Source: Anaerolineaceae bacterium
Lineage (GTDB): Bacteria; Chloroflexota; Anaerolineae; Anaerolineales; Anaerolineaceae
Length of the DNA stretch: 64,000 nucleotides
Direction: 5' to 3'
Assembly (NCBI GenBank): GCA_016841525.1
Contig: JAENYZ010000001.1
Location: 124,001-188,000 of the forward strand
How positions within the stretch are numbered: the stretch's first letter is position 1; each line of letters opens with the position of its first letter. The notes below the pieces were generated by a model. That model was not told the DNA's origin. It saw nothing but the letters and a program-made list of their open reading frames with translations, and ran no database searches. Positions 42,401-51,532 of this stretch are shown here, piece by piece. Position numbers and translations under genes: made by a program.

Positions 42401-43768
42401 CTAGTTCTCAGGCCAGGAAGCATCAATTTGCTGTAGTGCTTCTTCGCGTGTGATCGTGCCGCTCACGTAATCGGTCATGTACTTCCAGAATGTGCCAGCA
42501 CCAACTTCGCCTGGCATCAGGTCAGACGCATCAAAACGGAAAGTGGTTGCATTGCGAAGGGTTTCAGCGACACCACGGGTGACGGGATCCTGATACCAAT
42601 CAAGATCCGCGTCGTTGTGGGTCAGGATAGCGCCGCCTTGTTCAACCCACACTCGGAGTGATTCACCTGTTGAGAAGTACTGGATTACAGCACGCACTTC
42701 AGGTCGATCATTGAAGACACCGTAAATGTCTCCAGCACCAAGTACAGGCTTTCCGTATTCTTCCTTAATGGGTGGGAAATAGAAGAAGTCATAATCTACA
42801 CCTGAAACAGCTTCTTCAGGGAAGAAAGTCGTTACAAAGTTGCCCTGTCGGTTGAACCAGCATTGTGGCGGATCTTCGAACATCGGTTTGGGGGCATCAC
42901 CAAAGTTGATAGTCGGGATAGCTGCACGGCCACCATAAACATAATCATCATTGAACCAGATGGATTCAATATAATCCAAAGCTTCATTTATCTGAGGTGA
43001 ATCGAATTTCAAATCGCCAGCAATCCAGGCATCATAATCTTCTGGTGGTGCAACACGCAATAGTGTATCTTCTATCCAGTCAGTCATCGTCCAGCCAGTG
43101 GCTGCGCCAGATTCAATGCCGATGCACCAGGGGGTGTCACCATCAGATGCGATTTGCTCTGTCAGTGTCATCATTTCATCCCAGGTGGTCGGTACTGTAT
43201 AACCAGCTTCATCAAATTTTGCTTTGGGATAAAAGACAAAGGATTTTCCATTGGCACGCGCCCAAATACCAGCAACAATTGGACCATCAGGACCATCCAT
43301 GGTTGCAAGATTCTGCAATCCCTCGCTGTAGTTTTGTTTAATCCAGTCCGGGTTGATGAGTGTTTCCATGTCGATCGCATAACCTTTTTCGACTGCATAT
43401 TGGAGTAAGCCAGGCTGCGGATAGTCCACAATATCGGGTCGATCGCCGCCGTCCAAACGGATGTTGATGTTGGCTTCAAATTCTTTGGAGCCCTCATATT
43501 GAATATCAATCCCGGTGGCCTCTTCAAAACCGGCGATTGAATCATTGAAGACCACCTCATCCTGATCGGTGAATGGACCCGCCATAGTTACAACAGTTCC
43601 GTCATACATGCCGTCATAGGCATTAGCCAGTTCTTGTCCCTGGGGTAAAGCTTCAACAGCAGGTTCTTCTTCCATAGGGGGTTCAGTAGGTTCAGCTTCT
43701 TGTGTACATGCGCCTAAAATCAGCGAAAATACAACCAAAACTGCAACTAATAGAAATTTCTTTTTCAT
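42401..43768 (-). CDS. Sugar ABC transporter substrate-binding lipoprotein, AglE-like
   Basis: A 455-aa extracytoplasmic binding protein anchored by a lipid: signal MKKKFLLVAVLVVFSLILGAC ends in a lipobox, Cys21. A Glu/Pro-rich linker of about 25 residues follows. The body matches family 1 extracellular solute-binding proteins of the AglE type (NINIRLDGGDRPDIVDYPQPGLL, WPEN end). It would present alpha-glucosides to AglF/AglG. First gene of the operon; AAGGAG lies 11 nt before ATG. The open frame just upstream overlaps its start by ATGA. Confidence 0.88.
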   Translation of the reverse strand: MKKKFLLVAVLVVFSLILGACTQEAEPTEPPMEEEPAVEALPQGQELANAYDGMYDGTVVTMAGPFTDQDEVVFNDSIAGFEEATGIDIQYEGSKEFEANINIRLDGGDRPDIVDYPQPGLLQYAVEKGYAIDMETLINPDWIKQNYSEGLQNLATMDGPDGPIVAGIWARANGKSFVFYPKAKFDEAGYTVPTTWDEMMTLTEQIASDGDTPWCIGIESGAATGWTMTDWIEDTLLRVAPPEDYDAWIAGDLKFDSPQINEALDYIESIWFNDDYVYGGRAAIPTINFGDAPKPMFEDPPQCWFNRQGNFVTTFFPEEAVSGVDYDFFYFPPIKEEYGKPVLGAGDIYGVFNDRPEVRAVIQYFSTGESLRVWVEQGGAILTHNDADLDWYQDPVTRGVAETLRNATTFRFDASDLMPGEVGAGTFWKYMTDYVSGTITREEALQQIDASWPEN

Positions 43769-43842
43769 CTTAGATCAATCTCCTTCTTATATCTTTGTAT
43801 AGGGTAAACAATTGTTTTCTTTGATACTAACCTTTTCTTGAT
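43765..43842 (-). other. Candidate leader ORF or relic with strong ribosome-binding site but no canonical start
   Basis: On the minus strand AAAGGAGG (43857-43850) is followed after 7 nt by ATC AAG AAA AGG, then an open frame of 25 codons that ends in TGA overlapping the aglE-like ATG. The codons after ATC match those at the malE start (ATG AAG AAA AGG). It may be a translated leader with an ATC start, or a decayed start of a former binding-protein gene. TATAAT at 43866-43861 lies just upstream. Confidence 0.4.
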
Positions 43843-44437
43843 AGAAACACCTCCTTTAGAATTATAAAACCCGAATAATTTCAATTGATAGTGTTATAAA
43901 AAACAAAACCCACAATAATTTCCAGTTCAATAAACCTCAATCACTGTATAAGTAATCGTTCTTAAATCTTGAAATACCTAAGTACGCTTTAATTCAGAGT
44001 AACGTAATAATATTTTAATTAAAATCCATTTTAATATCACTACATTTTCCCTGTCAAGTGTTAATCAATTACTAATGATTTCATAATAAAACTGCTTCTA
44101 TGGAAGCACTTTCATACTATAGTCAAACCTAATCACCTCTCAAATAGATAAATTTATTATAATTTCGCTTTTATTTTATGTCAAATGAATTTTTTAGAGA
44201 ATTATTGGTAATAAATGTTTTACAACTCAATTGCCCCAAATCAACGGCAGAAAATATTCAAATAAGTCAGTTTGTGGTATTGGCATTGGGGTCGCTGTCG
44301 GGTAAATGCCGCTTTCGTAGATAGCTTGTTAAGATTGATTTACATCCGCCCCGGATGTCTGATCTGATAATCCAAGTTAGCTATTCCCCATTATACTTAG
44401 AGGCATCATTCATCAATATTTCTTGACACGAGGGCTT
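43843..44437. other. Divergent regulatory region between the aglE-like and GH31 genes
   Basis: No gene is supported in these 595 bp. Contents: a minus-strand TATAAT (43866-43861), an inverted repeat TGCTTC-TATG-GAAGCA (44093-44108), a plus-strand TATAGT (44118-44123), a possible stem GGCATT/AATGCC (44282-44310), and a hairpin ACATCCG-CCC-CGGATGT (44342-44358). The TGCTTC repeat is the best operator candidate. No regulator gene adjoins. Confidence 0.5.
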
Positions 44438-46906
44438 ATGCTTGATTTCCTAAAAACTAAGTTTAAATCAAAAGCAAATATGGATTCAATTGTTCAAAAA
44501 GGACCGATTAGGATTACAATCCTGACATCACAACTGATTCGTTTGGAATACGATCCATCCTGTATTTTCGAAGATCGCCCAACCCAGGTTGTTTGGCATC
44601 GACAATTCCCGATGCCGAAATTCAAAAAATCAGTCGATGAAAGTACGATTCTCATCGAAACCAGCGATCTGGTTTTACGATACGAAATCAATGAATTTGG
44701 ATTTCACGAGGATTTCCTCCAAATCACGATAAAAGAAAATCAACAAACCTGGTTTTATGGGCAAGAAAACAACACCAATTTAAAAGGCACGGTTCGAACT
44801 TTGGATCGGGTTAATGGCGCTATCCCCTTGAACCCCGGATTAATCTCAAGGTCAGGGTGGGCGCTTGTAGATGACAGCAATTCCCTAATCATCAATCGTG
44901 AAGGATGGATCGAGTATCGTTCATCACCCTCAGGAACAAAAGATTTATATTTTCTGGGATATGGCAGCAATTTCACACAATGTATTATCGATTTTCAAAA
45001 ACTTTCCGGTCGTATACCCATCCTTCCCCGCTTTGCCCTCGGAAACTGGTGGAGTAGATACTGGGCTTATCACCAGGATGAACTGCTTGAGCTGATGAAC
45101 GACTTTAAAGAACGAGATATTCCCCTGTCTGTATGCATTGTTGATATGGATTGGCATATCGTCGACACTGGAAACGAAAGCTCAGGTTGGACTGGTTACT
45201 CCTGGAATCCAGAGCTCTTCCCAGACCCCGAAAGCTTCATCAAAGAAATTCATCAAATGGGCTTAAAAACTGCCCTCAACCTTCATCCTGCTTTAGGTGT
45301 CTACCCCCATGAATCAGGGTATGAGGAAATGGCAATCAGGCTGGGTATTGATCCCGAATCACAAGAACCAATACCATTCGATATTGCAGACCAGGAGTTC
45401 ACAAAAGCCTACTTCGGGGTTCTCCATTATCCCCTTGAAGATATGGGGGTCGATTTTTGGTGGTTGGATTGGCAGCAAGGAACCCAAACTGCTATTCAAG
45501 GGTTGGATCCCCTATTCTGGTTAAACCACCTCCACTTCTTTAATCGTGCAAGAGATGGGAAAACAAGACCCTTCATCTTTTCACGCTGGGGCGGCCTGGG
45601 AAGCCAGAGGTACCCGATTGGTTTCTCAGGAGATACCTATGTCACGTGGGATACAATCCAATTTCAACCCTATTTCACAGCGACCGCTGCAAACGTTGGT
45701 TACGGTTGGTGGAGTCATGATATCGGTGGGCATATGGGCGGCGTTGAAGAGCCGGAACTTTTCACACGTTGGGTTCAATATGGGGTTTTCAGCCCAATAT
45801 TCAGAATGCACTGCACCAACAACCCCTACCACGAACGTCGTCCGTGGGGATATGATGCCGAAACAGAACGCATCACAAAACAAGCCATGCAATTAAGACA
45901 CGCCTTCATCCCTTATCTCTATACTGCGGCGTGGAAAAATTACAAAGAAGGCATTTTACCCATTCGCCCAATGTACCATCTGTATCCTCACGACGAGAGC
46001 GCTTATCAATGCCCAAATCAATACACTTTTGGGAGCGAACTAATTGCAGCACCTTTCACCACACCGCGTGATGATGATACGCGCCTCAGCCGCAACATTG
46101 TCTGGCTCCCTGAAGGAGATTGGTTTGACTTTTTCACCGATGAATACTACTCAGGCGGCGGTTGGTATGCAGTTTATGGTGATTTACATCGCATCCCCGT
46201 TTTTGCAAAAGCAGGTGCCATTATCCCTTTATGCCCAAGCCTTGGGAGGGCGAGCATCGAACTGCCTGACACCCTGACGATCAACATTTTCCCGGGCGCA
46301 GGTAATAAATTCACACTTTATGAAGACGATGGCGAAACACTGGCATATCAGGATGGCAAATATGCGTTAACCAACTTCTTTCTGAATTGGCATCAAAGTG
46401 AATGCGAATTTACCATTGATCCTGTCGTTGGCGAAAAAGACCTCCTTTCCCCCAAAAGGATCTTCAAACTAATTTTTCATGCGATCAAAGCGCCTGATAA
46501 TATTCAAATAGAGGTCAACAACAAGGCAATCGAGACCTCAATCCATTACAACGACGATACAGAACAATTAATTCTCACAGACATCGTTTTATCTGTTAAT
46601 GACCAGTTAAATGTCAGAATTATCGGATCTAATGGATTGTTCTCAAAAGGGGATCGCAAAAAAGAAACCATGTTAAACATGCTGAAGACATTCAAGATGA
46701 ATTCATATATCAAACAAGCATTGGACTGGCGAATTGATCAATTATTGATCAATCCTGTGATCCTTCTTGAATTTGCAGACCGTATGGCAGACAGTCACAT
46801 CCTCGCCCTTGTTGAAACATGGTTGGGCAGGCAGGATGAAAAAATCATTTCTAATCCTGAAGAAGCCTTTCAAAAAATCATAAACACCCTTTACCATTCT
46901 AAATAA
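44438..46906 (+). CDS. GH31 family alpha-glucosidase
   Basis: Exo-acting alpha-glycosidase of 822 aa without a signal peptide, so cytosolic. Residues 1-200 form the N-terminal beta-sandwich. The barrel holds the nucleophile D344 in DFWWLDWQQG and the acid/base D399 in SGDTYVTW, after HFFNRARDGKTRPFIFSRWGG. C-terminal beta domains follow, plus a helical tail of about 100 residues (from FKMNSYIKQALDW) not usual in the family. ATG 44438 is chosen since AGGG precedes it. Divergent from the sugar importer; probably releases glucose from imported alpha-glucosides. Substrate (maltose, isomaltose) is not proven. Confidence 0.9.
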   Translation: MLDFLKTKFKSKANMDSIVQKGPIRITILTSQLIRLEYDPSCIFEDRPTQVVWHRQFPMPKFKKSVDESTILIETSDLVLRYEINEFGFHEDFLQITIKENQQTWFYGQENNTNLKGTVRTLDRVNGAIPLNPGLISRSGWALVDDSNSLIINREGWIEYRSSPSGTKDLYFLGYGSNFTQCIIDFQKLSGRIPILPRFALGNWWSRYWAYHQDELLELMNDFKERDIPLSVCIVDMDWHIVDTGNESSGWTGYSWNPELFPDPESFIKEIHQMGLKTALNLHPALGVYPHESGYEEMAIRLGIDPESQEPIPFDIADQEFTKAYFGVLHYPLEDMGVDFWWLDWQQGTQTAIQGLDPLFWLNHLHFFNRARDGKTRPFIFSRWGGLGSQRYPIGFSGDTYVTWDTIQFQPYFTATAANVGYGWWSHDIGGHMGGVEEPELFTRWVQYGVFSPIFRMHCTNNPYHERRPWGYDAETERITKQAMQLRHAFIPYLYTAAWKNYKEGILPIRPMYHLYPHDESAYQCPNQYTFGSELIAAPFTTPRDDDTRLSRNIVWLPEGDWFDFFTDEYYSGGGWYAVYGDLHRIPVFAKAGAIIPLCPSLGRASIELPDTLTINIFPGAGNKFTLYEDDGETLAYQDGKYALTNFFLNWHQSECEFTIDPVVGEKDLLSPKRIFKLIFHAIKAPDNIQIEVNNKAIETSIHYNDDTEQLILTDIVLSVNDQLNVRIIGSNGLFSKGDRKKETMLNMLKTFKMNSYIKQALDWRIDQLLINPVILLEFADRMADSHILALVETWLGRQDEKIISNPEEAFQKIINTLYHSK

Positions 46907-46918
46907 AGGCAATCACAA

Positions 46919-46959
46919 AAAGCGCATTGGGTTCAAGCCCCAATGCGCTTGGCTTTTTT
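46919..46959 (+). terminator. Terminator of the GH31 gene
   Basis: Stem AAGCGCATTGGG / CCCAATGCGCTT (46920-46931, 46939-46950), 12 bp, then GGCTTTTTT. Confidence 0.9.
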
Positions 46960-47227
46960 AATCTTATCTATTTTTCATTTATTAATTTAAAGGGATCCTT
47001 GGAGTAAGGGGCTCAAGTCCTGAGCCCGTAGGGCGTGAGGATTAGCCCAATAGATTTCGATTAATTGATTATTCATTTTAAGACTGGAAGATTTTCGAAA
47101 GGATGACCTTTCCTAATAATTATCCTTTTAACACAATGTAATCGGCCTAAAGGCCTCACTCCAATTCACATTAAGAATTCAACGCACTTTGAATTTGTGA
47201 ATATCACGCTGGCGACTTAAAAATTTC
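46960..47227. other. Intergenic region between convergent GH31 and GH13 genes
   Basis: No gene is supported. It includes the hairpin GGGCTCA-AGTCC-TGAGCCC (47009-47027), and nearby GC-rich words that contrast with the AT-rich surroundings. It could be a dispersed intergenic repeat. No clear terminator for the GH13 gene is seen. Confidence 0.5.
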
Positions 47228-48865
47228 TCATGAATCCCAGGGTTTCGTTTCCATTCGCTTTCTGATCAAGTTTTGATAAAACTCAAACAGGTCTTTATCC
47301 TGCGCCTGTCCCCAAACCATAGCACTCCTGCTGGCTTCAAGTCCGACAGCGGAAGTCTTGCTCATTTTTTGACGTAACCCAACCTCGGTCCCATAATAAA
47401 TTATTGGCGGACCTGGCATTTGGAACTGTATTTCAGCAGCCTTTTTAAGTTTTTCAACCTCATCCCCTGCAATATACAGAAAACGATCCATATCATGATT
47501 GTCCAAAAAACTCATCATTAGAAAATCATCCGGGAAATATGTCTTATGATTCGATAAGAAATTTTCAAACTGTGCCTCTGTCCAATATCCTGTGCCGACA
47601 CCCTTACGCACAGCTTCACAAAGGTGGAAATCCAGAAGGCCATCCATTCGCCCTGAGTATTGAAGCTGTACATCTGGGGGTTCAACAATCTCCCCAAAAC
47701 ATATGCTTTCCGGCCTCGCTTTTTTACATGTCTGCCAGAACTCACCCCAAAAACCTGGCCCCGGACCGTTGGCATGATCAAGCCTGTATCCGTCAACATC
47801 AAATTCCTCGAGCCAGTAGCGCGCAATATCAAGCATCCAGTTGCGTGCCGCTGGATGGTTCAAATTAACTTGCGGCATGGAGCGAACACCAAAAAAGGTG
47901 CGGTAACCAATTTCATCCTCTGGATCAAAGAAGAACCAGTCGCGATAGGTACTTTTCGTATTGCTTAAGGCATCCAGGAAGTAAGGGTGTTTGCATGAAA
48001 TATGATTGCATACCAGGTCAAGAATGACCTTTATTCCCCGCTGATGCGCCTCGTCAACAAGTTCTGCAAGCGCAACATTACCGCCCAATTCATCTGCAAC
48101 ATGATAGTAATCCGTGGCATCGTAACGGTGAATACTCGGGCTTTCAAAGATTGGGCTCAGCCAAATTGCCGTTGCACCTAACGAATGGAGATAATCCAGC
48201 TTATCTTTGACACCATGCAAGGTGCCGCCAAATGTTTTCTTCAGATTTTTTATTTGAATCCAATCCTGACCATTGCCAGGGAAGAAGCGATCCACAAATA
48301 TATGGTAAATGACGGCTTCTTTTGCCCATTTTGGGGGCTTTAGTTCATCGACATAAATAGAAAATACTTTACCTGCAGAAGGGTCACCCAGAAATTTAAC
48401 CGGGGGCAGTTTTTTTGTGTCAAAATAAACCTTGGCAGCATTTTCAATGGTTAATTTGACATCCGGCCAATCAGCATATATTTCATCCCCGTTTTCATTC
48501 CAACCGCTGATCATGTACCGCAATTCCGTTCCGTCTGGATGTGGAGGTAGGCCTGCTTCCCACCTTTGTAGGTAACCCCAATTGAGCGTGTCCCAAACCA
48601 TGCTCACTTTATGAAAATTTACGACATACCCCTTTTCTGCTTTACCTCGAGAACCAAGCGGGTTCTGCCCATCCAACGTGTAATAGCAGGCGATTTGATC
48701 GATCGCCACATCCGGCCCAGACTGGACAATGAGTATAATAGGTTCAATCGGTTCAGGGTCTTGTGGAATCGCAGCATAAGCATGCTGAATGCCTCTTTGG
48801 GTCGTTCGTTGATAGAGCAGCTTCAACGGATCCGTTGATAAAGTACCAAAGATAAAGTCTTCCAT
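47228..48865 (-). CDS. GH13 alpha-amylase family enzyme (neopullulanase/cyclomaltodextrinase-like)
   Basis: Alpha-glucan hydrolase of 545 aa without a signal peptide, so cytosolic. Residues 1-145 form an N-terminal beta domain. The barrel starts at WAKEAVIYHIFVDRFF. Conserved regions: DLVCNH (283-288), nucleophile D363 in DGYRLDHANG, acid/base E392 in FGEIVEPP and D458 in FLDNHDMDR. The protein ends about 85 residues later at KPWDS and appears to lack the usual C-terminal beta domain. It is the last gene of the marR-malEFG unit and would cut imported maltodextrins before GH31. Confidence 0.9.
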   Translation of the reverse strand: MEDFIFGTLSTDPLKLLYQRTTQRGIQHAYAAIPQDPEPIEPIILIVQSGPDVAIDQIACYYTLDGQNPLGSRGKAEKGYVVNFHKVSMVWDTLNWGYLQRWEAGLPPHPDGTELRYMISGWNENGDEIYADWPDVKLTIENAAKVYFDTKKLPPVKFLGDPSAGKVFSIYVDELKPPKWAKEAVIYHIFVDRFFPGNGQDWIQIKNLKKTFGGTLHGVKDKLDYLHSLGATAIWLSPIFESPSIHRYDATDYYHVADELGGNVALAELVDEAHQRGIKVILDLVCNHISCKHPYFLDALSNTKSTYRDWFFFDPEDEIGYRTFFGVRSMPQVNLNHPAARNWMLDIARYWLEEFDVDGYRLDHANGPGPGFWGEFWQTCKKARPESICFGEIVEPPDVQLQYSGRMDGLLDFHLCEAVRKGVGTGYWTEAQFENFLSNHKTYFPDDFLMMSFLDNHDMDRFLYIAGDEVEKLKKAAEIQFQMPGPPIIYYGTEVGLRQKMSKTSAVGLEASRSAMVWGQAQDKDLFEFYQNLIRKRMETKPWDS

Positions 48866-48909
48866 AATTAAAAAATCTATCCTTATTATGTGTGCTGAAT
48901 TAAATAAAA

Positions 48910-48957
48910 TACCTCTACTGACTCTCCTGCAAAAGAATTTGAAAGTCAGTAGAGGTA
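48910..48957 (-). promoter_or_regulatory. Hairpin between malG-like and GH13 genes
   Basis: Fourteen-bp perfect arms TACCTCTACTGACT / AGTCAGTAGAGGTA with a 20-nt loop, followed on the minus strand by TTTTATTT. It lies 13 nt after the malG-like stop. A partial terminator reducing GH13 expression is likely. Confidence 0.75.
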
Positions 48958-48970
48958 ATTGCTTACAAAA

Positions 48971-49861
48971 CTAACCTTTCACAGCACCAGCTGTTAAACC
49001 GCCTACAATCTGGTCCTGTAAAACAAGGTAAATGATCATGATTGGGAGTGCGGCAATCAAAGCACCCGCCGAAAATACACCCCAGTTTTGGGTATATTGA
49101 CCTGAGGTATAAATCTGCAATCCAACCATTACAGTCTGAAGTTCACGCTTGGTTAACAATGTTCGTGCAATGATGAATTCGCCGTAGGTGCCAATGAAGC
49201 TCAAAATCCCAATCACAACCAAAATGGGCCGTAATAATGGGAGGATTAGCTTGGAAAACACCTGCCAATCATTTGCACCATCGACATGGGCAGATTCATC
49301 GATATCTCGGGGAATCGTATCCATATACCCTTTCATCAACCAGATGTTCATACCCATTGCGCCGCCCAAATAGACGAGGATTAATCCGGCATGTGTGTTG
49401 AGACCAAGCGCTGCAAACACATCACCAATTTGCTTACTGATTGAGAATAAAGCGACAATCGCTAATAAATTGGGGAAGCTTTGAACAAGCAAAATCGTCT
49501 TTAGCAGCTCCTGGCGGCCTTTAAAACGGAAGCGGGAAAACGCAAAGGCTGCCATCGTTGTCAATGATAAGGTTAACACAGTCGTGATTGTAGAGATTTT
49601 AATTGAATTCCACAACCAGGTAAAAAATGGGAAAATGGGGTTATTGATAAGCTCTCGAAAATTCTCAAATCCAGCATTATCAGGGATCAATTTTTGCGTC
49701 GCCAGGTTATTGACTGGGTCAATAGAAGCAGAAACAATCCAAATTACAGGGAATATGCTAAATATGACTAGAACCGCTGCCAATATCAACCGTAGGATCA
49801 ATCCAAGACGGCGCTGTTGGGTAATTGTCTTTGTTTTCTTGGCTTTAGTTTGATCAGACAT
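48971..49861 (-). CDS. malG: Maltose/maltodextrin ABC transporter permease MalG
   Basis: A 296-aa permease with six predicted helices. The EAA loop is ESAHVDGANDWQVFSKLILPLL, and it ends GLTAGAVKG, as in MalG. ATG 49861 is chosen over TTG 49870: it starts inside the malF-like 3' end (ATGTCTGA overlap, 8 bp) after GGAG. With MalF it forms the membrane channel of the maltodextrin importer. ATPase (MalK/MsmX-type) not encoded here. Confidence 0.92.
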   Translation of the reverse strand: MSDQTKAKKTKTITQQRRLGLILRLILAAVLVIFSIFPVIWIVSASIDPVNNLATQKLIPDNAGFENFRELINNPIFPFFTWLWNSIKISTITTVLTLSLTTMAAFAFSRFRFKGRQELLKTILLVQSFPNLLAIVALFSISKQIGDVFAALGLNTHAGLILVYLGGAMGMNIWLMKGYMDTIPRDIDESAHVDGANDWQVFSKLILPLLRPILVVIGILSFIGTYGEFIIARTLLTKRELQTVMVGLQIYTSGQYTQNWGVFSAGALIAALPIMIIYLVLQDQIVGGLTAGAVKG

Positions 49862-51458
49862 TTTCTCCAACCTCCTCCCACATATTGGTGAACCTGAATT
49901 GAATCAATGACATGACGGCGATCAGCATAAACAACACAACAGATATCGCTGACGCATAACCATATTGAACACCGCGACCACTGGCAAAGGCTAAATTGTA
50001 GACATAACTGATGATAATGTCCGTATAGCCTGCAGTAGTTGTTGCAGTTGGTATTGGCGGTCCACCATTGATGAAGATGTATATAAGGTTAAAGTTATTA
50101 AAGTTGAAGATAAAAGAAGCAATCATCAACGGGCCAACTGAAACCAATAGTAATGGCAGTGTAATCCGCCAGAAACGTTGAAAACCTGTCGCACCGTCCA
50201 CCTCTGCTGCTTCATAGATGTCACTTGGGATCGATTGCAAAGCGCCGCTTGTCACCAACATCCAATATGGATATCCCAACCAGGTGTTCACCGTCAAAAT
50301 AGCAATTCTTGCTAAAGTGGGCACATTAAACCAATCTGGTGATATGCCGAGAACGCTTTCCAACAAACGATTGACGATCCCCAAATCCGGGTTTAACATA
50401 CCTCGCCAAATCAAAATTGTGATCAAGCTTGGGATGGTGTAAGGAATGATCAAAAACGACCGTAATAGTTTCTTTCCCTTAAAGTGAGGATCGCCATAAA
50501 TCACGGAAATTAATAGGCCCAAGGAAAAAGTTAGCAGCAGGCTCATTGCCGCAAATATGAAGTTCCATGTGACAATGGTCACCAGGGGTCCTCGCAAACC
50601 AGGACTGGTTGCAAATTCCACGAAATTATCAAAGCCAATCACGGCATTGTAACCAGGAATGAGCTGCGTTCCATCCCTTGCAGTCCATGTACCTTCCTGG
50701 TTGTAGTAAATTTTTCCGGTTTGTTGGTTTGTAAAGGTATTGTCGTCCGGGTTATATTCATAGAGCGGGAGTAGTTCAGCCGCCTCAGAAGGTGATCTGA
50801 CCTGAATTGTTTTTTCCGGATCACCAAATTTAATGTTTGTGAGGTTTTGATCCGTGGCAGCAAGAATCCTGTTCAAACGAGTGTAACCTTCAATTGTTAC
50901 TGGCGCGCCTTCATCATCAATCTCACCAATACCATTTTCACCCGGCACAACATCAAAAATGCGGGTCTCGCCTTCAGATTCAACCGGTCTCGCAATAAAA
51001 GTGTTTCCTTCATTATCCTTCACCCACAAAAGGTAATCATTATCATCTGACCGGTAGGCAACCCATTCGTAGGCTTTGCCTGTTTCAGGCAAATAAGTCT
51101 GGTTGGTTATCTGTTCAATCGCCTGGGTTTGCGATATTAAGTGCCCATCGCCATAATTCGTGAAGGCGTTATAAATTGTGAACAGAATTGGAAAAATTGA
51201 AAAAAGCAACCAGGCAGACAGGCCAACAACTATCCATCGTAAGTGACTTAACTTTGGAATTAAGAACGCTGCTGAAATTAGTAGAATAATAATGATAAAA
51301 ACAACGGTGAGAGGAATGTAGCCCATACTGGCTAACTGGTACGTGATGTATCCAAGCAAAACATCCACTGCTATAATAATGAATGTGGTTATGAAGGAAG
51401 AAAGGCTTGAAATTGACTTCTTTGCCACAGTTCCTATGGAACCATTCTTATTTTCCAT
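49854..51458 (-). CDS. malF: Maltose/maltodextrin ABC transporter permease MalF with large P2 loop
   Basis: A 534-aa permease. The first three helices (about 20-105) are followed by an extracytoplasmic domain of about 170 residues (about 115-285), like the P2 loop of E. coli MalF that contacts MalE. The remaining five helices hold the EAA loop EAAEVDGATGFQRFWRITLPLL. AAAGGAG lies 9 nt before ATG. Its length and the P2 loop make MalF the best name. It is downstream of malE across a strong hairpin. Confidence 0.92.
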   Translation of the reverse strand: MENKNGSIGTVAKKSISSLSSFITTFIIIAVDVLLGYITYQLASMGYIPLTVVFIIIILLISAAFLIPKLSHLRWIVVGLSAWLLFSIFPILFTIYNAFTNYGDGHLISQTQAIEQITNQTYLPETGKAYEWVAYRSDDNDYLLWVKDNEGNTFIARPVESEGETRIFDVVPGENGIGEIDDEGAPVTIEGYTRLNRILAATDQNLTNIKFGDPEKTIQVRSPSEAAELLPLYEYNPDDNTFTNQQTGKIYYNQEGTWTARDGTQLIPGYNAVIGFDNFVEFATSPGLRGPLVTIVTWNFIFAAMSLLLTFSLGLLISVIYGDPHFKGKKLLRSFLIIPYTIPSLITILIWRGMLNPDLGIVNRLLESVLGISPDWFNVPTLARIAILTVNTWLGYPYWMLVTSGALQSIPSDIYEAAEVDGATGFQRFWRITLPLLLVSVGPLMIASFIFNFNNFNLIYIFINGGPPIPTATTTAGYTDIIISYVYNLAFASGRGVQYGYASAISVVLFMLIAVMSLIQFRFTNMWEEVGENV

Positions 51459-51485
51459 ACCCTGCTTCTCCTTTCAATGATTACA

Positions 51486-51515
51486 AAAGGAGACCAGGCA
51501 AACCTGGTCTCCTTT
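51486..51515 (-). terminator. Intercistronic hairpin between malE-like and malF-like genes
   Basis: Perfect 13-bp stem AAAGGAGACCAGG / CCTGGTCTCCTTT with a CAAA loop, 18 bp after the malE-like stop. On the minus strand TTTTG follows, so it is a partial terminator or a stabiliser of the upstream mRNA, giving more binding protein than permease. Confidence 0.8.
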
Positions 51516-51532
51516 GATTTTAGTTTTTCAAA

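Noticed and set aside
44093-44108. LacI-type operator
   Set aside because: The repeat TGCTTC-TATG-GAAGCA is symmetric but lacks the central CG of LacI sites and no LacI gene is in the window; kept only as a generic operator candidate.
47009-47027. Terminator of the GH13 gene
   Set aside because: The hairpin lies 200 bp beyond the stop and lacks a T-run on the minus strand.
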